Source: Mariniflexile sp. AS56
Lineage (GTDB): Bacteria; Bacteroidota; Bacteroidia; Flavobacteriales; Flavobacteriaceae
Assembly (NCBI RefSeq): GCF_030552475.1
Contig: NZ_JAUPED010000002.1
Span: 248,001-312,000, forward strand
DNA length: 64,000 nt
Direction: 5' to 3'
A program made the position numbers and the translations under genes. Numbering within the stretch: position 1 is the first letter of the stretch; every line of letters begins with the position of its first letter. The notes under the pieces are model-generated. The model searched no databases. It was not told the origin of the DNA and saw only the letters and a program-made list of their open reading frames with translations. Positions 1-9,076 of this stretch are shown in pieces.

Positions 1-428
1 TCTTTTAAAAAATCATAGCGTTCCGTTTCGAAGTCCATTTGGCAATAATAATGATTTAATCCGTTTGTAACCATTAAATAAGTAGCGTTTAATACGCGGT
101 TATATTGTGCAATTTGGTCGAAAGTTTGCTGATTAATTGTGATTGAAGGCGCTTTACATTCTACAATTAAATGAATGCCACCGTTGGTGTTAAAAACAAC
201 AATGTCGTAGCGTTTTTTTAAATCGTTAACTATCAGTTCTTTTTCAATATTTATTAAGGATTTTGGGTATCCTTTTTCTTCCATTAAATATAGAATACAA
301 TGTTGGCGTACCCATTCTTCGGGTTGTAAAATCACAAACTTTTTGCGTATACAATCGAAAATAGAAATTTTATTTTCGCTATTTTTGAATCGAAACGGAA
401 ACTTTGGAAAATTAAGCTCTTGCAACAT
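1..428 (-). CDS. HsdR N-terminal-type nuclease-domain protein, 3' part outside the window
   Basis: The frame opens at an ATG (426-428) and runs off the left edge, so about 142 N-terminal residues are visible. They show a PD-(D/E)xK-like core: an aspartate in KKRYDIVVF followed by a glutamate and lysine in LIVECKAP. This is the arrangement of the N-terminal domain of type I restriction R subunits (HSDR_N_2 type). Short stand-alone versions of about 150 residues are common in flavobacteria and carry no helicase. No hsdM or hsdS is nearby, so a restriction role is not supported here. It is divergent from holA across a 121-base gap. Function unknown. Confidence 0.82.
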   Translation of the reverse strand, partial: MLQELNFPKFPFRFKNSENKISIFDCIRKKFVILQPEEWVRQHCILYLMEEKGYPKSLINIEKELIVNDLKKRYDIVVFNTNGGIHLIVECKAPSITINQQTFDQIAQYNRVLNATYLMVTNGLNHYYCQMDFETERYDFLK

Positions 429-549
429 TGGTGTATTTGTGTTTTCAAAGTTAAGATTCAAAAATTAAAACTCACAATATTCAAATACCAAATGCCATTT
501 TTTTTAAGATTGTAATTTGGTGCTTGTCTTTTTTGAAAATTTATAGAAT

Positions 550-1554
550 TTGGACGAAGTAAAACAATTAGTTACCGACATAAAAAACGGCAAATTGAAT
601 CCCATTTATTTTTTAATGGGTGAAGAATCTTATTATATAGATAAAATATCTGATTTTATTGAAGATACTGTACTATCTGAAGAAGAGCGTGGGTTTAACC
701 AAATGGTATTGTATGGACGCGATGTTACGGTTGAAGATGTGATTAGTAATGCCAAACGCTACCCAATGATGGCGGAGCATCAGGTTATTATTGTAAAGGA
801 AGCACAAGATTTATCGCGTACTATCGAGAAGTTGGTAGATTATGCTAAACAGCCGCAACCAACCACTATTTTAGTGTTTAATTATAAATATAAAACGCTT
901 GATAAGCGTAAAGCACTTTATAAAACGCTTAAAAAAACAGGTGTTGTTTACGAAAGTAAAAAGCTGTATGAAAACCAGGTAGCCGATTGGATTCGACGTG
1001 TTCTTTCCTCTAAAAACTATACTATAGCACCAAAAGCAGCACAAATGCTGGTGGAGTTTTTAGGAACCGATTTAAGTAAGATTAATAATGAGTTAGATAA
1101 ACTTCAAATAATTTTACCCAAAGGCACTCAAATTACGCCAGAGCATATCGAGGAAAATATAGGGATTAGTAAAGATTTTAATAATTTTGAATTACGCCAT
1201 GCTATTGGAGAACGTAATGCCCTCAAGGCTTTCAGAATTGTTAATTATTTTGCTGAAAACCCTAAAGATAATCCCATGGTTGTTACGGTGTCTTTATTGT
1301 TTAGTTTCTTTTCACAACTACTTCATTTTCATGGTTTGAGTGATAAATCACCGCGAAATGTGGCTTCAGCATTAAAGGTGAATCCATATTTTGTAAACGA
1401 CTATATTACAGCTGCTAGAAATTTCCCGATGCGGAAGGTGAGTGGTGTAATATCAACGCTTCGAGAGTTTGATGTTAAAAGTAAAGGTGTTGGTTCTAAT
1501 TCAGTTCCTCAGGGTGATTTATTAAAAGAGTTATTAGTAAAAATATTATCTTAG
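550..1554 (+). CDS. holA: DNA polymerase III subunit delta
   Basis: Delta subunit of the clamp loader, which opens the beta clamp ring for loading onto DNA. The 334-residue length fits the family. The N-terminal stretch NPIYFLMGEESYYIDKI is the characteristic start of the AAA+-like domain, which in delta lacks a working P-loop; the C-terminal helical collar domain follows from about residue 210. The start is a TTG: an in-frame TAG lies only two codons upstream (544-546), and the first internal ATG would remove the conserved N-terminus. Its neighbour, a divergent HsdR-N domain gene, is a common flavobacterial pairing. Confidence 0.93.
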   Translation: MDEVKQLVTDIKNGKLNPIYFLMGEESYYIDKISDFIEDTVLSEEERGFNQMVLYGRDVTVEDVISNAKRYPMMAEHQVIIVKEAQDLSRTIEKLVDYAKQPQPTTILVFNYKYKTLDKRKALYKTLKKTGVVYESKKLYENQVADWIRRVLSSKNYTIAPKAAQMLVEFLGTDLSKINNELDKLQIILPKGTQITPEHIEENIGISKDFNNFELRHAIGERNALKAFRIVNYFAENPKDNPMVVTVSLLFSFFSQLLHFHGLSDKSPRNVASALKVNPYFVNDYITAARNFPMRKVSGVISTLREFDVKSKGVGSNSVPQGDLLKELLVKILS

Positions 1555-1585
1555 TAGTTATTTAATTCATTATTAGTAATTTAAA

Positions 1586-2470
1586 ATGAAATACGCTACA
1601 CTTTTACTAGTAATTAGTTTCGTTGTACTTTCAGCTTGTAAACAAAACAAGAAGGAAGTTATAGCCCAAGCACCTATAAAAACAGAAATTGTTTTAACTA
1701 AATTATGGGAAACAGACACGTTGTTAAAAACCTGTGAGGCTGTTAGATATGATAAAGCCAAAGGCGTTATTTATGTATCTAATATTGGTGGAGTGCCTCC
1801 AACGGAAAAAGATGGAGACGGCAGTATGTCAATTATTAGTACTGAAGGGGAAATTCTGAATCAAAATTGGACTTCAGGTTTAAACGCTCCAAAAGGAGCT
1901 CAGTTCTATAATACTAAACTTTATGTAGCAGATATTGATGATATTATTAAAATTGATATGACTTCAGGTGCAGTAGAGAAGCGCATTCATGTTGAAAATT
2001 CCATATTTCTAAATGATGTAGATATAGATAGAAATGGAGATGTATATATTACAGATTCTCGAGATAGTAAAGTCTATAAACTGGTAAATGACGAAGTGTC
2101 GTTATGGTTAGATATGGATGGCGTGAACCCAAATGGCATCCTCGCAGAAAAAGACCGAATTCTGGTAGCATCCTACAGTAAAGGAGATTTGATAGCCATC
2201 AATAAAAAGACAAAAGCACGCACCGTTATTGCCACAGGTATTGTTGGTGGTGATGGTATTGTGGCTATAAAGGAAGGTTATATTGTTTCTACGTGGCCTG
2301 GTGAATTGTTTTTTGTTGACAAAATGAAGCCTGGTGCTGCCGCCACGAAACTATTAGATACTAAAGATGTGAAATTGAATGCTGCAGATATAGGCATTAT
2401 TCCTGAGAAAAACATCCTTTTGGTGCCTACTTTTTTTGGAAACAAGGTGGTTGCTTATCAAATTAATTGA
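1586..2470 (+). CDS. SMP-30/gluconolactonase-like lipoprotein
   Basis: A 294-residue exported lipoprotein. The signal peptide ends in the lipobox LSAC (Cys18). The rest reads as a beta-propeller of the SMP-30/gluconolactonase/LRE type, with repeated strands such as GVIYVSNIGG, NDVDIDRNGDVYITDS and GILAEKDRILVASY, where aspartate and asparagine residues occupy likely metal positions. Known relatives hydrolyse lactones, but many members have no assigned substrate, so the activity is inferred. It lies 31 bases after holA and ends immediately before the convergent transporter gene. Confidence 0.8.
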   Translation: MKYATLLLVISFVVLSACKQNKKEVIAQAPIKTEIVLTKLWETDTLLKTCEAVRYDKAKGVIYVSNIGGVPPTEKDGDGSMSIISTEGEILNQNWTSGLNAPKGAQFYNTKLYVADIDDIIKIDMTSGAVEKRIHVENSIFLNDVDIDRNGDVYITDSRDSKVYKLVNDEVSLWLDMDGVNPNGILAEKDRILVASYSKGDLIAINKKTKARTVIATGIVGGDGIVAIKEGYIVSTWPGELFFVDKMKPGAAATKLLDTKDVKLNAADIGIIPEKNILLVPTFFGNKVVAYQIN

Positions 2471-3964
2471 TCACATATACACGGAAATAGTGAGTACAAT
2501 CATAGTGAAAAGTAATAAAATAAGAACCAAAGGCATTACAAACTTCAGCCATTTATCATAACCAACTTTTACAATGGCTAAAGACGCTAAGATGAGTCCG
2601 GTAGGGTTAATAAACGCAAATAAGCCCATGCCATATTGGTATGCATTAACGATAAGTTCTCTTCCTATGCCCACACCGTCGGCTAAAGGAGATAAAATGG
2701 GCATGGTTAAAACGGCCATTCCTGAAGACGATGGTATGAAAAAAGATAAGCCACCATATATGTACAGCATAGCGTTAATAAATAGGCCTTTATTCATGCC
2801 GGTTGTGGCATTACTTGCGTAATATAATAAGGTGTCGCTTATTTGTCCGTCTTCTAGTAATACAGTTATACCACGTGCTACACCTATAATAAGGGCTACA
2901 CCAAGAAGGTCTCCGGCACCTTTAGCAAACAGATCTACAAAGGTATATTCATCAATTTTTGCTATAAATCCAATAAGGATGGAGCCAACTAAAAAAACAA
3001 CGGTCATTTCTAAAAACCACCATTCTAATTGAGATACACCGTAAATCATCACAACAAAGCACATGGCAAATAGGAACAGGATAATTCGTAAGCGTACAGA
3101 CAGTTTAACCGCAGAGTTTGTTGTGTTACCAAACATGGCCTCGATAGCTTCTTTCTGTTTAAAAATCACAGATTTTGAAGGGTCTTTCTTGACGCGCTGT
3201 GCATATCTAAGTGTATAAATAATACAAATGAGTACTCCTAAAACAAGCATGATCAAGCGACCTGTTAAACCTGTTGTCCAATTAATACCTGCCGCATCTG
3301 AAGCAATTATAGCACTAAACGGGTTGGATGTAGAACACATGGTGCCAATAGAAGACCCGAGGTAAATACAAGCCAGCGCTACGATGGCGTCATATTTAGC
3401 TGCTAAAAATATGGGAATAAGTATGGGGTAGAAAGCAATGGTTTCTTCGGCCAAACCAAAAGTGGTACCTCCAATGGCTATTAATGTGGTAACAAGAACT
3501 ATTAAAATATACTCTTTACCTTTAAGTGTATTAGCAAGCCAAGAAATACCTGCATCAAAAGCACCGGTAAAATTCATGATTCCTATTAAACCACCTATAA
3601 ACAAAACCAAAAAAATAATATCGGCTGCCTCAACAATACCTTTTATGGGCGATTGTAAAAAAGCGATAAGCCCTTGTGGTTTAGCTTCTACTTTTTTATA
3701 AGTATTAGGGATGCTAATGGGTTTCCAGATATCACCATTGGTGAATTTTTCTAACGGAATTTTTATTTCTAAAACATCTAAGGTTTCTTGTGAAGCATTT
3801 AAAGTTTCCTTTTCTTCTAAACTGGTTCGTGTAAATGTGTTTTCATCTTTATTATATGCTAAAGAATCAAATTTTCCCGAAGGGATTACCCAAGTTAATA
3901 GAGCAACCAAACCAGCTATAATAATAAGAACTGTTTGTGCTGTTGGAAATTTTATTTTTTTCAA
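2471..3964 (-). CDS. YfcC/DcuC-type anion carrier
   Basis: A 497-residue polytopic inner-membrane protein with about a dozen hydrophobic segments, beginning with TAQTVLIIIAGLVALLTWVI. The GGTTFGLAEETIAFYPILIP and GSSIGTMCSTSNPFSAIIAS segments are typical of the YfcC family (C4-dicarboxylate anaerobic carrier superfamily, ArsB/NhaD-like fold). A periplasmic insert of about 80 residues follows the first membrane segment. The substrate is not evident from the sequence; carboxylates or amino acids are plausible. It is transcribed toward the SMP-30 lipoprotein with no spacer between the stop codons, and I see no terminator hairpin there. Confidence 0.85.
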   Translation of the reverse strand: MKKIKFPTAQTVLIIIAGLVALLTWVIPSGKFDSLAYNKDENTFTRTSLEEKETLNASQETLDVLEIKIPLEKFTNGDIWKPISIPNTYKKVEAKPQGLIAFLQSPIKGIVEAADIIFLVLFIGGLIGIMNFTGAFDAGISWLANTLKGKEYILIVLVTTLIAIGGTTFGLAEETIAFYPILIPIFLAAKYDAIVALACIYLGSSIGTMCSTSNPFSAIIASDAAGINWTTGLTGRLIMLVLGVLICIIYTLRYAQRVKKDPSKSVIFKQKEAIEAMFGNTTNSAVKLSVRLRIILFLFAMCFVVMIYGVSQLEWWFLEMTVVFLVGSILIGFIAKIDEYTFVDLFAKGAGDLLGVALIIGVARGITVLLEDGQISDTLLYYASNATTGMNKGLFINAMLYIYGGLSFFIPSSSGMAVLTMPILSPLADGVGIGRELIVNAYQYGMGLFAFINPTGLILASLAIVKVGYDKWLKFVMPLVLILLLFTMIVLTISVYM

Positions 3965-4026
3965 TCTTAAATAATTTTATTAAGACTAAAGATAGTATTA
4001 TTTTAGTTCGATTTTAGATTATACCT

Positions 4027-4692
4027 ATGAATATTGATATACACGACAGTTGGAAGCCTTATTTAGAAACAGAATTTGCGAAGTCTTATTTTAAAGATTT
4101 AATAAGTTTTGTAAATTCGGAATATGCGAATAACACCTGTTTTCCTCCAGAAAATGAAATATTTAACGCTTTTAATCATTGTAAATTTGAAGACGTGAAA
4201 GTTGTTATTATAGGTCAAGATCCGTACCATGGTGATGGGCAAGCGAATGGTTTGTGCTTTTCAGTAAATGAAGGTATGAAGCACCCACCATCATTAATAA
4301 ATATTTTTAAAGAAATTGAGCGTGACTTAGGCATTCCGTATCCAGTAAGTGGAAATTTAACACGATGGGCAGACCAAGGTGTTTTATTGTTGAATGCAAC
4401 ACTTACAGTAAGAGCCCATGAAGCTGGGAGTCACCAAAAGAAAGGCTGGGAGTTGTTCACCGATTTTGTAATAAAATCAATAAGTGAAAATAAAAACCAT
4501 GTAGTTTTCCTGCTTTGGGGTGGTTATGCTAAAAAAAAGCAAAAGTTTATTGATTCCCAAAAACATCAAATTTTAACTACAGGACACCCATCTCCATTAA
4601 GTGCTAATAGAGGATTTTGGTTTGAAAATAAACACTTTAGTAAAACTAACTTCCTGTTGGAGCAAGTATTTGAGGCTCCTCTAAAATGGTGA
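4027..4692 (+). CDS. ung: uracil-DNA glycosylase, family 1
   Basis: Removes uracil from DNA at the first step of base excision repair. The water-activating motif GQDPYHGDGQANGL and the DNA-intercalation motif GHPSPLSANRGF are both intact, and LLLNATLTV lies between them as expected. The 221-residue length is normal for Ung. Divergent from the YfcC-type carrier across about 60 bases. Its 3' end overlaps by 47 bases the end of a convergent small membrane protein gene. Confidence 0.97.
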   Translation: MNIDIHDSWKPYLETEFAKSYFKDLISFVNSEYANNTCFPPENEIFNAFNHCKFEDVKVVIIGQDPYHGDGQANGLCFSVNEGMKHPPSLINIFKEIERDLGIPYPVSGNLTRWADQGVLLLNATLTVRAHEAGSHQKKGWELFTDFVIKSISENKNHVVFLLWGGYAKKKQKFIDSQKHQILTTGHPSPLSANRGFWFENKHFSKTNFLLEQVFEAPLKW

Positions 4693-4822
4693 TTTGAGGT
4701 TTAAGCACCACAGGAGCTTTGTTTCCCTTTACCGGTTTTATCGTTTTGTTAGAACTAAATTTTAGTAACAAAAAATTAAGAGCTACTAAACCAAATATTA
4801 AAAGAGTAATTTTAACTAACAT
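4646..4822 (-). CDS. small single-pass membrane protein, unknown function
   Basis: A 58-residue reading frame from an ATG at 4822. An in-frame ATG at 4849 would add nine residues. It starts MLVKITLLIFGLVALNFLLL, one clear transmembrane helix, then a basic stretch (KFSSNKTIKPVKGNK) that should stay in the cytoplasm. The last 47 bases overlap the 3' end of ung on the opposite strand. A plus-strand frame of similar size over the same DNA has no protein-like features. I do not recognise a named family. The helix plus positive-inside pattern supports a real gene, with moderate confidence. Confidence 0.55.
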   Translation of the reverse strand: MLVKITLLIFGLVALNFLLLKFSSNKTIKPVKGNKAPVVLKPQITILEEPQILAPTGS

Positions 4823-5121
4823 AGGCACGGGGGTTAAATTCATCGGCAATATACATAAAATTAAGTTAAAATGTATATTTATCAGACGAAAATTCGTAAC
4901 GCTGCAAATTTAACCAAAAAAAGACTACGCTCAAACAGTACTGAGTACTTATTCGAATTTCTCAAAAAACAGACTTTAGATTTGTTTATTTAACTATTTT
5001 TTAAGAGTTTTTTTGAGTTATGTTAAAAGCTTTTGTGGTAAAACTAAAAGCGGCTATTATTTTTTAATTTGAAGCAAGTGTTTTAATTAAATATAAATTA
5101 TTTTTGAGCAAAATATTAAAA

Positions 5122-5961
5122 ATGGAACAAGTTAATTGGAAAACCGTTAAAGAGTACGAGGACATCACCTATAAAAAGTGTAATGGTGTTGCTCGTATTG
5201 CGTTTAACAGACCAGATGTACGGAATGCTTTTAGGCCAAAAACAACTAGTGAATTGTATGATGCATTTTATGATGCTAATGAAGACGTTAATATAGGTGT
5301 CGTTTTGTTATCTGCTGAAGGGCCTTCTTCCAAAGATGGTATTTGGAGTTTTTGCTCTGGAGGCGACCAAAAAGCAAGAGGGCATCAAGGGTATGTAGGC
5401 GAAGATGGTTACCATCGATTAAATATTTTAGAAGTTCAACGTTTAATTCGTTTCATGCCTAAAGCTGTTATTGCAGTCGTGCCAGGTTGGGCTGTTGGTG
5501 GCGGACATAGTTTACACGTAATTTGCGATTTAACTTTAGCAAGTAAAGAACATGCTATTTTTAAGCAAACGGATGCAGATGTAACCAGTTTTGATGGTGG
5601 CTATGGTTCTGCTTATTTAGCAAAAATGGTGGGGCAGAAAAAAGCGCGTGAGATATTTTTCTTAGGAAGAAATTACTCCGCTCAAGAAGCCTTTGATATG
5701 GGTATGGTAAATGCCGTGGTTTCGCATAATGATTTGGAAGCGACCGCTTATGAGTGGGCTCAAGAAATATTAGGAAAATCGCCAACTTCAATAAAAATGC
5801 TGAAATTTGCTATGAATTTAACAGATGATGGTATGGTGGGACAACAAGTATTTGCTGGTGAAGCTACCCGTCTGGCCTATATGACAGAAGAGGCTACAGA
5901 AGGAAGAAATGCCTTTTTAGAAAAGCGAAAGCCTAATTTTGAAAAAAAATGGATTCCATAA
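5122..5961 (+). CDS. menB: 1,4-dihydroxy-2-naphthoyl-CoA synthase
   Basis: Crotonase-fold enzyme that cyclises o-succinylbenzoyl-CoA in menaquinone synthesis. The sequence has the crotonase N-terminus (GVARIAFNRPDVRNAF), the SFCSGGDQKARG oxyanion/CoA region, and the MenB-type segment TSFDGGYGSAYLAKMVGQKKA. I place the start at the ATG at 5122 (279 residues), because family members begin with a short MxxWKTVKEYEDITYKK leader; an in-frame TTG at 5104 would add six residues. It heads the men cluster, and its stop codon is one base from the menA ATG. Confidence 0.95.
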   Translation: MEQVNWKTVKEYEDITYKKCNGVARIAFNRPDVRNAFRPKTTSELYDAFYDANEDVNIGVVLLSAEGPSSKDGIWSFCSGGDQKARGHQGYVGEDGYHRLNILEVQRLIRFMPKAVIAVVPGWAVGGGHSLHVICDLTLASKEHAIFKQTDADVTSFDGGYGSAYLAKMVGQKKAREIFFLGRNYSAQEAFDMGMVNAVVSHNDLEATAYEWAQEILGKSPTSIKMLKFAMNLTDDGMVGQQVFAGEATRLAYMTEEATEGRNAFLEKRKPNFEKKWIP

Positions 5962-5962
5962 T

Positions 5963-6865
5963 ATGAAGAACCTTTCTATTTGGATTTCAACCATGCGTTT
6001 ACGCACGCTACCTTTATCTATTTCAGGAATTATTTTAGCCTCTTGTTTTGCGGAATATAACGGTTATTTTGACTGGTTAGTTTGTACTTTGGCTATTTTA
6101 ACAACTTTAAGTTTTCAAATTTTATCTAACCTCGCAAACGATTATGGCGATGGTATAAAAGGTACCGATAATAACGACCGTGTCGGGCCTGATCGTGCAA
6201 TTCAAACGGGGGTAATTTCTCCAGAAGAGATGTTTAATGCTATAAAAATTAACGTATTAATTTCTATAGGCTTAGCCTTCTTTTTAATTTTTACGGCGTT
6301 TGGTGTTAAGTATTTTTTCTTAACACTTATTTTCTTTGCACTTGGTATTGCATCGGTAGCTGCAGCTATTAGGTACACGGTTGGTAATAATGCCTATGGT
6401 TACAAAGGTTTAGGTGATATTTATGTGTTTGTGTTTTTTGGATTAATAAGTGTAATTGGCTGCTATGTTTTATATGCAAAAACAATAGACCATGTGGTGT
6501 TTTTACCAGCAATAACCATTGGTTTGTTAAGTGCTGCGGTTTTAAACCTGAATAATATGCGTGATATTGAATCTGATATAAAATCAGATAAAATTACCTT
6601 GGCGGTTAAATTGGGAGTTGTTAATGCGAAGAAATACCACATAACAATTGTTTGTTTGGCAATCGTTTTATCTAGCTTATTTGGCATCCTATATTTTACA
6701 TCCTTTTGGAATTTAATTTTTGTAGTGGCTTATATTCCTTTAATCATTCATATTAAAAAAGTATTAAAAAATTCAGATTCTAAATTGTTAGATCCCGAAT
6801 TAAAAAAAGTAGCCCTAACTACTGTTGCTTTAGCTGTATTAATGGGAGTTGGGCATATATTATAG
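5963..6865 (+). CDS. menA: 1,4-dihydroxy-2-naphthoate polyprenyltransferase
   Basis: UbiA-superfamily membrane prenyltransferase that attaches the polyprenyl tail to DHNA and makes demethylmenaquinone. There are about eight to nine transmembrane helices. The first aspartate-rich motif is in NLANDYGDGIKGTDNNDRVGP and the second in NNMRDIESDIKSDKITLAVK. The start at the ATG at 5963 gives 300 residues, the usual MenA length, and lies one base after the menB stop, which implies translational coupling. An upstream in-frame TTG at 5939 would overlap menB and is less likely. Confidence 0.94.
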   Translation: MKNLSIWISTMRLRTLPLSISGIILASCFAEYNGYFDWLVCTLAILTTLSFQILSNLANDYGDGIKGTDNNDRVGPDRAIQTGVISPEEMFNAIKINVLISIGLAFFLIFTAFGVKYFFLTLIFFALGIASVAAAIRYTVGNNAYGYKGLGDIYVFVFFGLISVIGCYVLYAKTIDHVVFLPAITIGLLSAAVLNLNNMRDIESDIKSDKITLAVKLGVVNAKKYHITIVCLAIVLSSLFGILYFTSFWNLIFVVAYIPLIIHIKKVLKNSDSKLLDPELKKVALTTVALAVLMGVGHIL

Positions 6866-6881
6866 AACTTAAAATTTGGAC

Positions 6882-8372
6882 ATGAAAAAAACATTCATTC
6901 TGCTAGTGTTTATTGTTTCGGCATTAGGTTATTCTCAAAATAAAACGACGCTTAAAGTTTTAGAAAGTCCAGAATTTCACGATGAAGTAAAATCTGGAGA
7001 AGTGCTTTCAATGCATACTTCTGAATCAGGCCTAAGTGGTGTTGTTAGAAATAGCCGAAAGCATTTGTTGTTTGATGTCTTTAACGAATCACTAGGAAGA
7101 ATTAAAAATGTTCAAATTGAAACCGATAGTGATGAAAATTATTGTGGCAATTTGTCTTTTGGTAATATTATAAAAATTTTCACTGTTTTTTCTCCATCAA
7201 AAAAAGAGCGTGTTTTGTATTGTCATGAATTTAATATTACTAATGGTAGTCACAAAAAAACGGAACTTTTTAAAGCAGAAGTAGAGAAGAATCAACCCAT
7301 ATTTTCCGGTGGTAACAAACGCCAAACAGGATTCGCTATGTCTCCTAATGGAGCCTATTTTGTTGTATCAACAGATGATATAAAGAAAAACTCGAATTCT
7401 TATACCGTTCGTGTATACAATACTAAAGATTTAAGTCTTGTTTATACAAAAACGTATCAAGAAAATACTGAAAAATTTTATGAACCAAATGATTTGTCTA
7501 TAGACGATTCAGGTAGTGTTTATGCACTTGGGAAATTATTTTTAGAAGGCAGATCTCAAAAAAAAGGCGGCAAAGCAAATTACAATTTTGTTTTAAACAA
7601 ATTAACTGCTTCTTCATATAAAACTACCAACGTTGAGTTTGGTAAAAATTATCATATAAGTTCATTAACTATAACAAATCAAAATAATTTAATACAATTA
7701 CTTGGTTTTTATTCCGAAGAAAATGTTAGAGGTATTAAAGGGGCATTATTTTTTAATGTTGACTCCGATAATATGGTTATTTCCGAAGGTAAATCATTTC
7801 ATTTACCAGAGTCTGTTTATAAAGATTTATATACAGAAACTAAAGCCGATAGAAAAAAAGATGATGAATTATCTAATTTCTATGTAGACTATGTCATTAA
7901 AGATAAACAAGGAAATACTTATATTTTAGCAGAAGAATTTTTTATAACTCATGTTTATATTTCCAATGGAATGGGTGCAGGATATATGCAAACAGTATTT
8001 CATTACAATACGGTTTTAGTATTGAAACTTAACCCTCATGGCGATTTAGAATGGGGTAGAAGCATTTTTAAACGAGATACATTTCCTTCGTATAATGCCT
8101 TTTTAAAGGATGGTGAATTACATGTTTTACTAAATTCTGGTAAAAATTTAACAGATAAAGAAGACGGAAGAGTTAAAGTCTCAAAAGGTTTTTTTGAATC
8201 TACATCATTATACGACATTGTATATAATTCAAAAGGTGATGTGGCTTACAACAAAATTCAAGACAATAAAAACAACACTATTTATTTGCCTTTTTATGGT
8301 ATCTTTAGTGATGAACGTTTTATTACTATTAGCAGTGGAGCGGGTAAAAAACAATTTTTAATTTTAGAATAA
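6882..8372 (+). CDS. secreted protein of unknown function, probable beta-propeller
   Basis: A 496-residue protein with a clean signal peptide (KKTFILLVFIVSALGYSQ) and no lipobox. The mature part has repeated strand patterns such as GFAMSPNGAYFVVSTDD, DLSIDDSGSVYALGK and YVIKDKQGNTYILAEE, resembling propeller or SBBP-type blades. I recognise no catalytic motif. The ATG at 6882 is preferred over a TTG two codons earlier because the signal peptide begins there. It sits inside the menaquinone gene run, 16 bases after menA, but nothing in the sequence links it to quinone chemistry. Confidence 0.75.
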   Translation: MKKTFILLVFIVSALGYSQNKTTLKVLESPEFHDEVKSGEVLSMHTSESGLSGVVRNSRKHLLFDVFNESLGRIKNVQIETDSDENYCGNLSFGNIIKIFTVFSPSKKERVLYCHEFNITNGSHKKTELFKAEVEKNQPIFSGGNKRQTGFAMSPNGAYFVVSTDDIKKNSNSYTVRVYNTKDLSLVYTKTYQENTEKFYEPNDLSIDDSGSVYALGKLFLEGRSQKKGGKANYNFVLNKLTASSYKTTNVEFGKNYHISSLTITNQNNLIQLLGFYSEENVRGIKGALFFNVDSDNMVISEGKSFHLPESVYKDLYTETKADRKKDDELSNFYVDYVIKDKQGNTYILAEEFFITHVYISNGMGAGYMQTVFHYNTVLVLKLNPHGDLEWGRSIFKRDTFPSYNAFLKDGELHVLLNSGKNLTDKEDGRVKVSKGFFESTSLYDIVYNSKGDVAYNKIQDNKNNTIYLPFYGIFSDERFITISSGAGKKQFLILE

Positions 8373-8398
8373 AACAATAATCTCTAAAAAATATAAAA

Positions 8399-9076
8399 AT
8401 GAAAATCACATTTTACGGTCATGCGAGTCTAGGTATACAAGTTAATGATATTCATATTCTTGTAGATCCGTTTATTTCTGGAAACCCGAAAGCAGCACAT
8501 ATAAATATAGATTCCATTAAAGCCGATTATATTTTATTAACGCATGCACATCAAGACCATATTTTGGATGTGGAAGCGATAGCAAAACGGACTAATGCGG
8601 TTATTGTATCAAATTTCGAAATTGTAGCCCATTTTGAAGCCCTAGGTTTGGAAGGTCACCCCATGAACCATGGTGGTAGCTGGGATTTTGAATTTGGTAT
8701 GTTGAAATACGTAAATGCCATCCATACCTCATCGTTTCCTGATGGAAAGTACGGTGGGCAACCTGGTGGTTTTGTTATAGAAGGTGAACATAAAAATATT
8801 TATATAGCAGGAGATACGGCGTTAACGTTTGATATGAAACTTATCCCTATGCGAACCAATTTAGATTTAGCTATTTTGCCTATTGGTGATAATTTCACAA
8901 TGGGTATTGAAGATGCTATTATTGCTAGCGATTTTGTACAATGCGATAAAGTTTTGGGTTACCATTTTGATACTTTTGGATATATTGAAATTGATCATGA
9001 AGAAGCTAAACGCAAATTTTTTGATAAAGACAAAGATTTGATGCTGTTAGAAATAGGTGAAAGCATAGAATTGTAA
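8399..9076 (+). CDS. UPF0173-type metal-dependent hydrolase (MBL fold)
   Basis: A 225-residue metallo-beta-lactamase-fold protein. The metal-binding motif is THAHQDH, followed by a distal AGDTAL segment and GYHFDTFGYIEID near the C-terminus, the pattern of the UPF0173/YtkL/UlaG-like hydrolases. The physiological substrate is unknown. The stop codon at 9074-9076 touches the menC start at 9077, so the two are probably translated together. It recurs in flavobacterial men clusters as far as I recall, which hints at a role near menaquinone or CoA-ester metabolism, but that is inference. Confidence 0.87.
   Translation: MKITFYGHASLGIQVNDIHILVDPFISGNPKAAHINIDSIKADYILLTHAHQDHILDVEAIAKRTNAVIVSNFEIVAHFEALGLEGHPMNHGGSWDFEFGMLKYVNAIHTSSFPDGKYGGQPGGFVIEGEHKNIYIAGDTALTFDMKLIPMRTNLDLAILPIGDNFTMGIEDAIIASDFVQCDKVLGYHFDTFGYIEIDHEEAKRKFFDKDKDLMLLEIGESIEL

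Noticed and set aside
4719-4913. Plus-strand open frame of 64 codons overlapping the small gene after ung
   Set aside because: It is antisense to the better supported small membrane protein gene and shows no protein-like pattern.
5104-5121. TTG start six codons upstream of the chosen menB ATG
   Set aside because: The extra residues are not expected in the family, and an ATG at the usual N-terminus is available.
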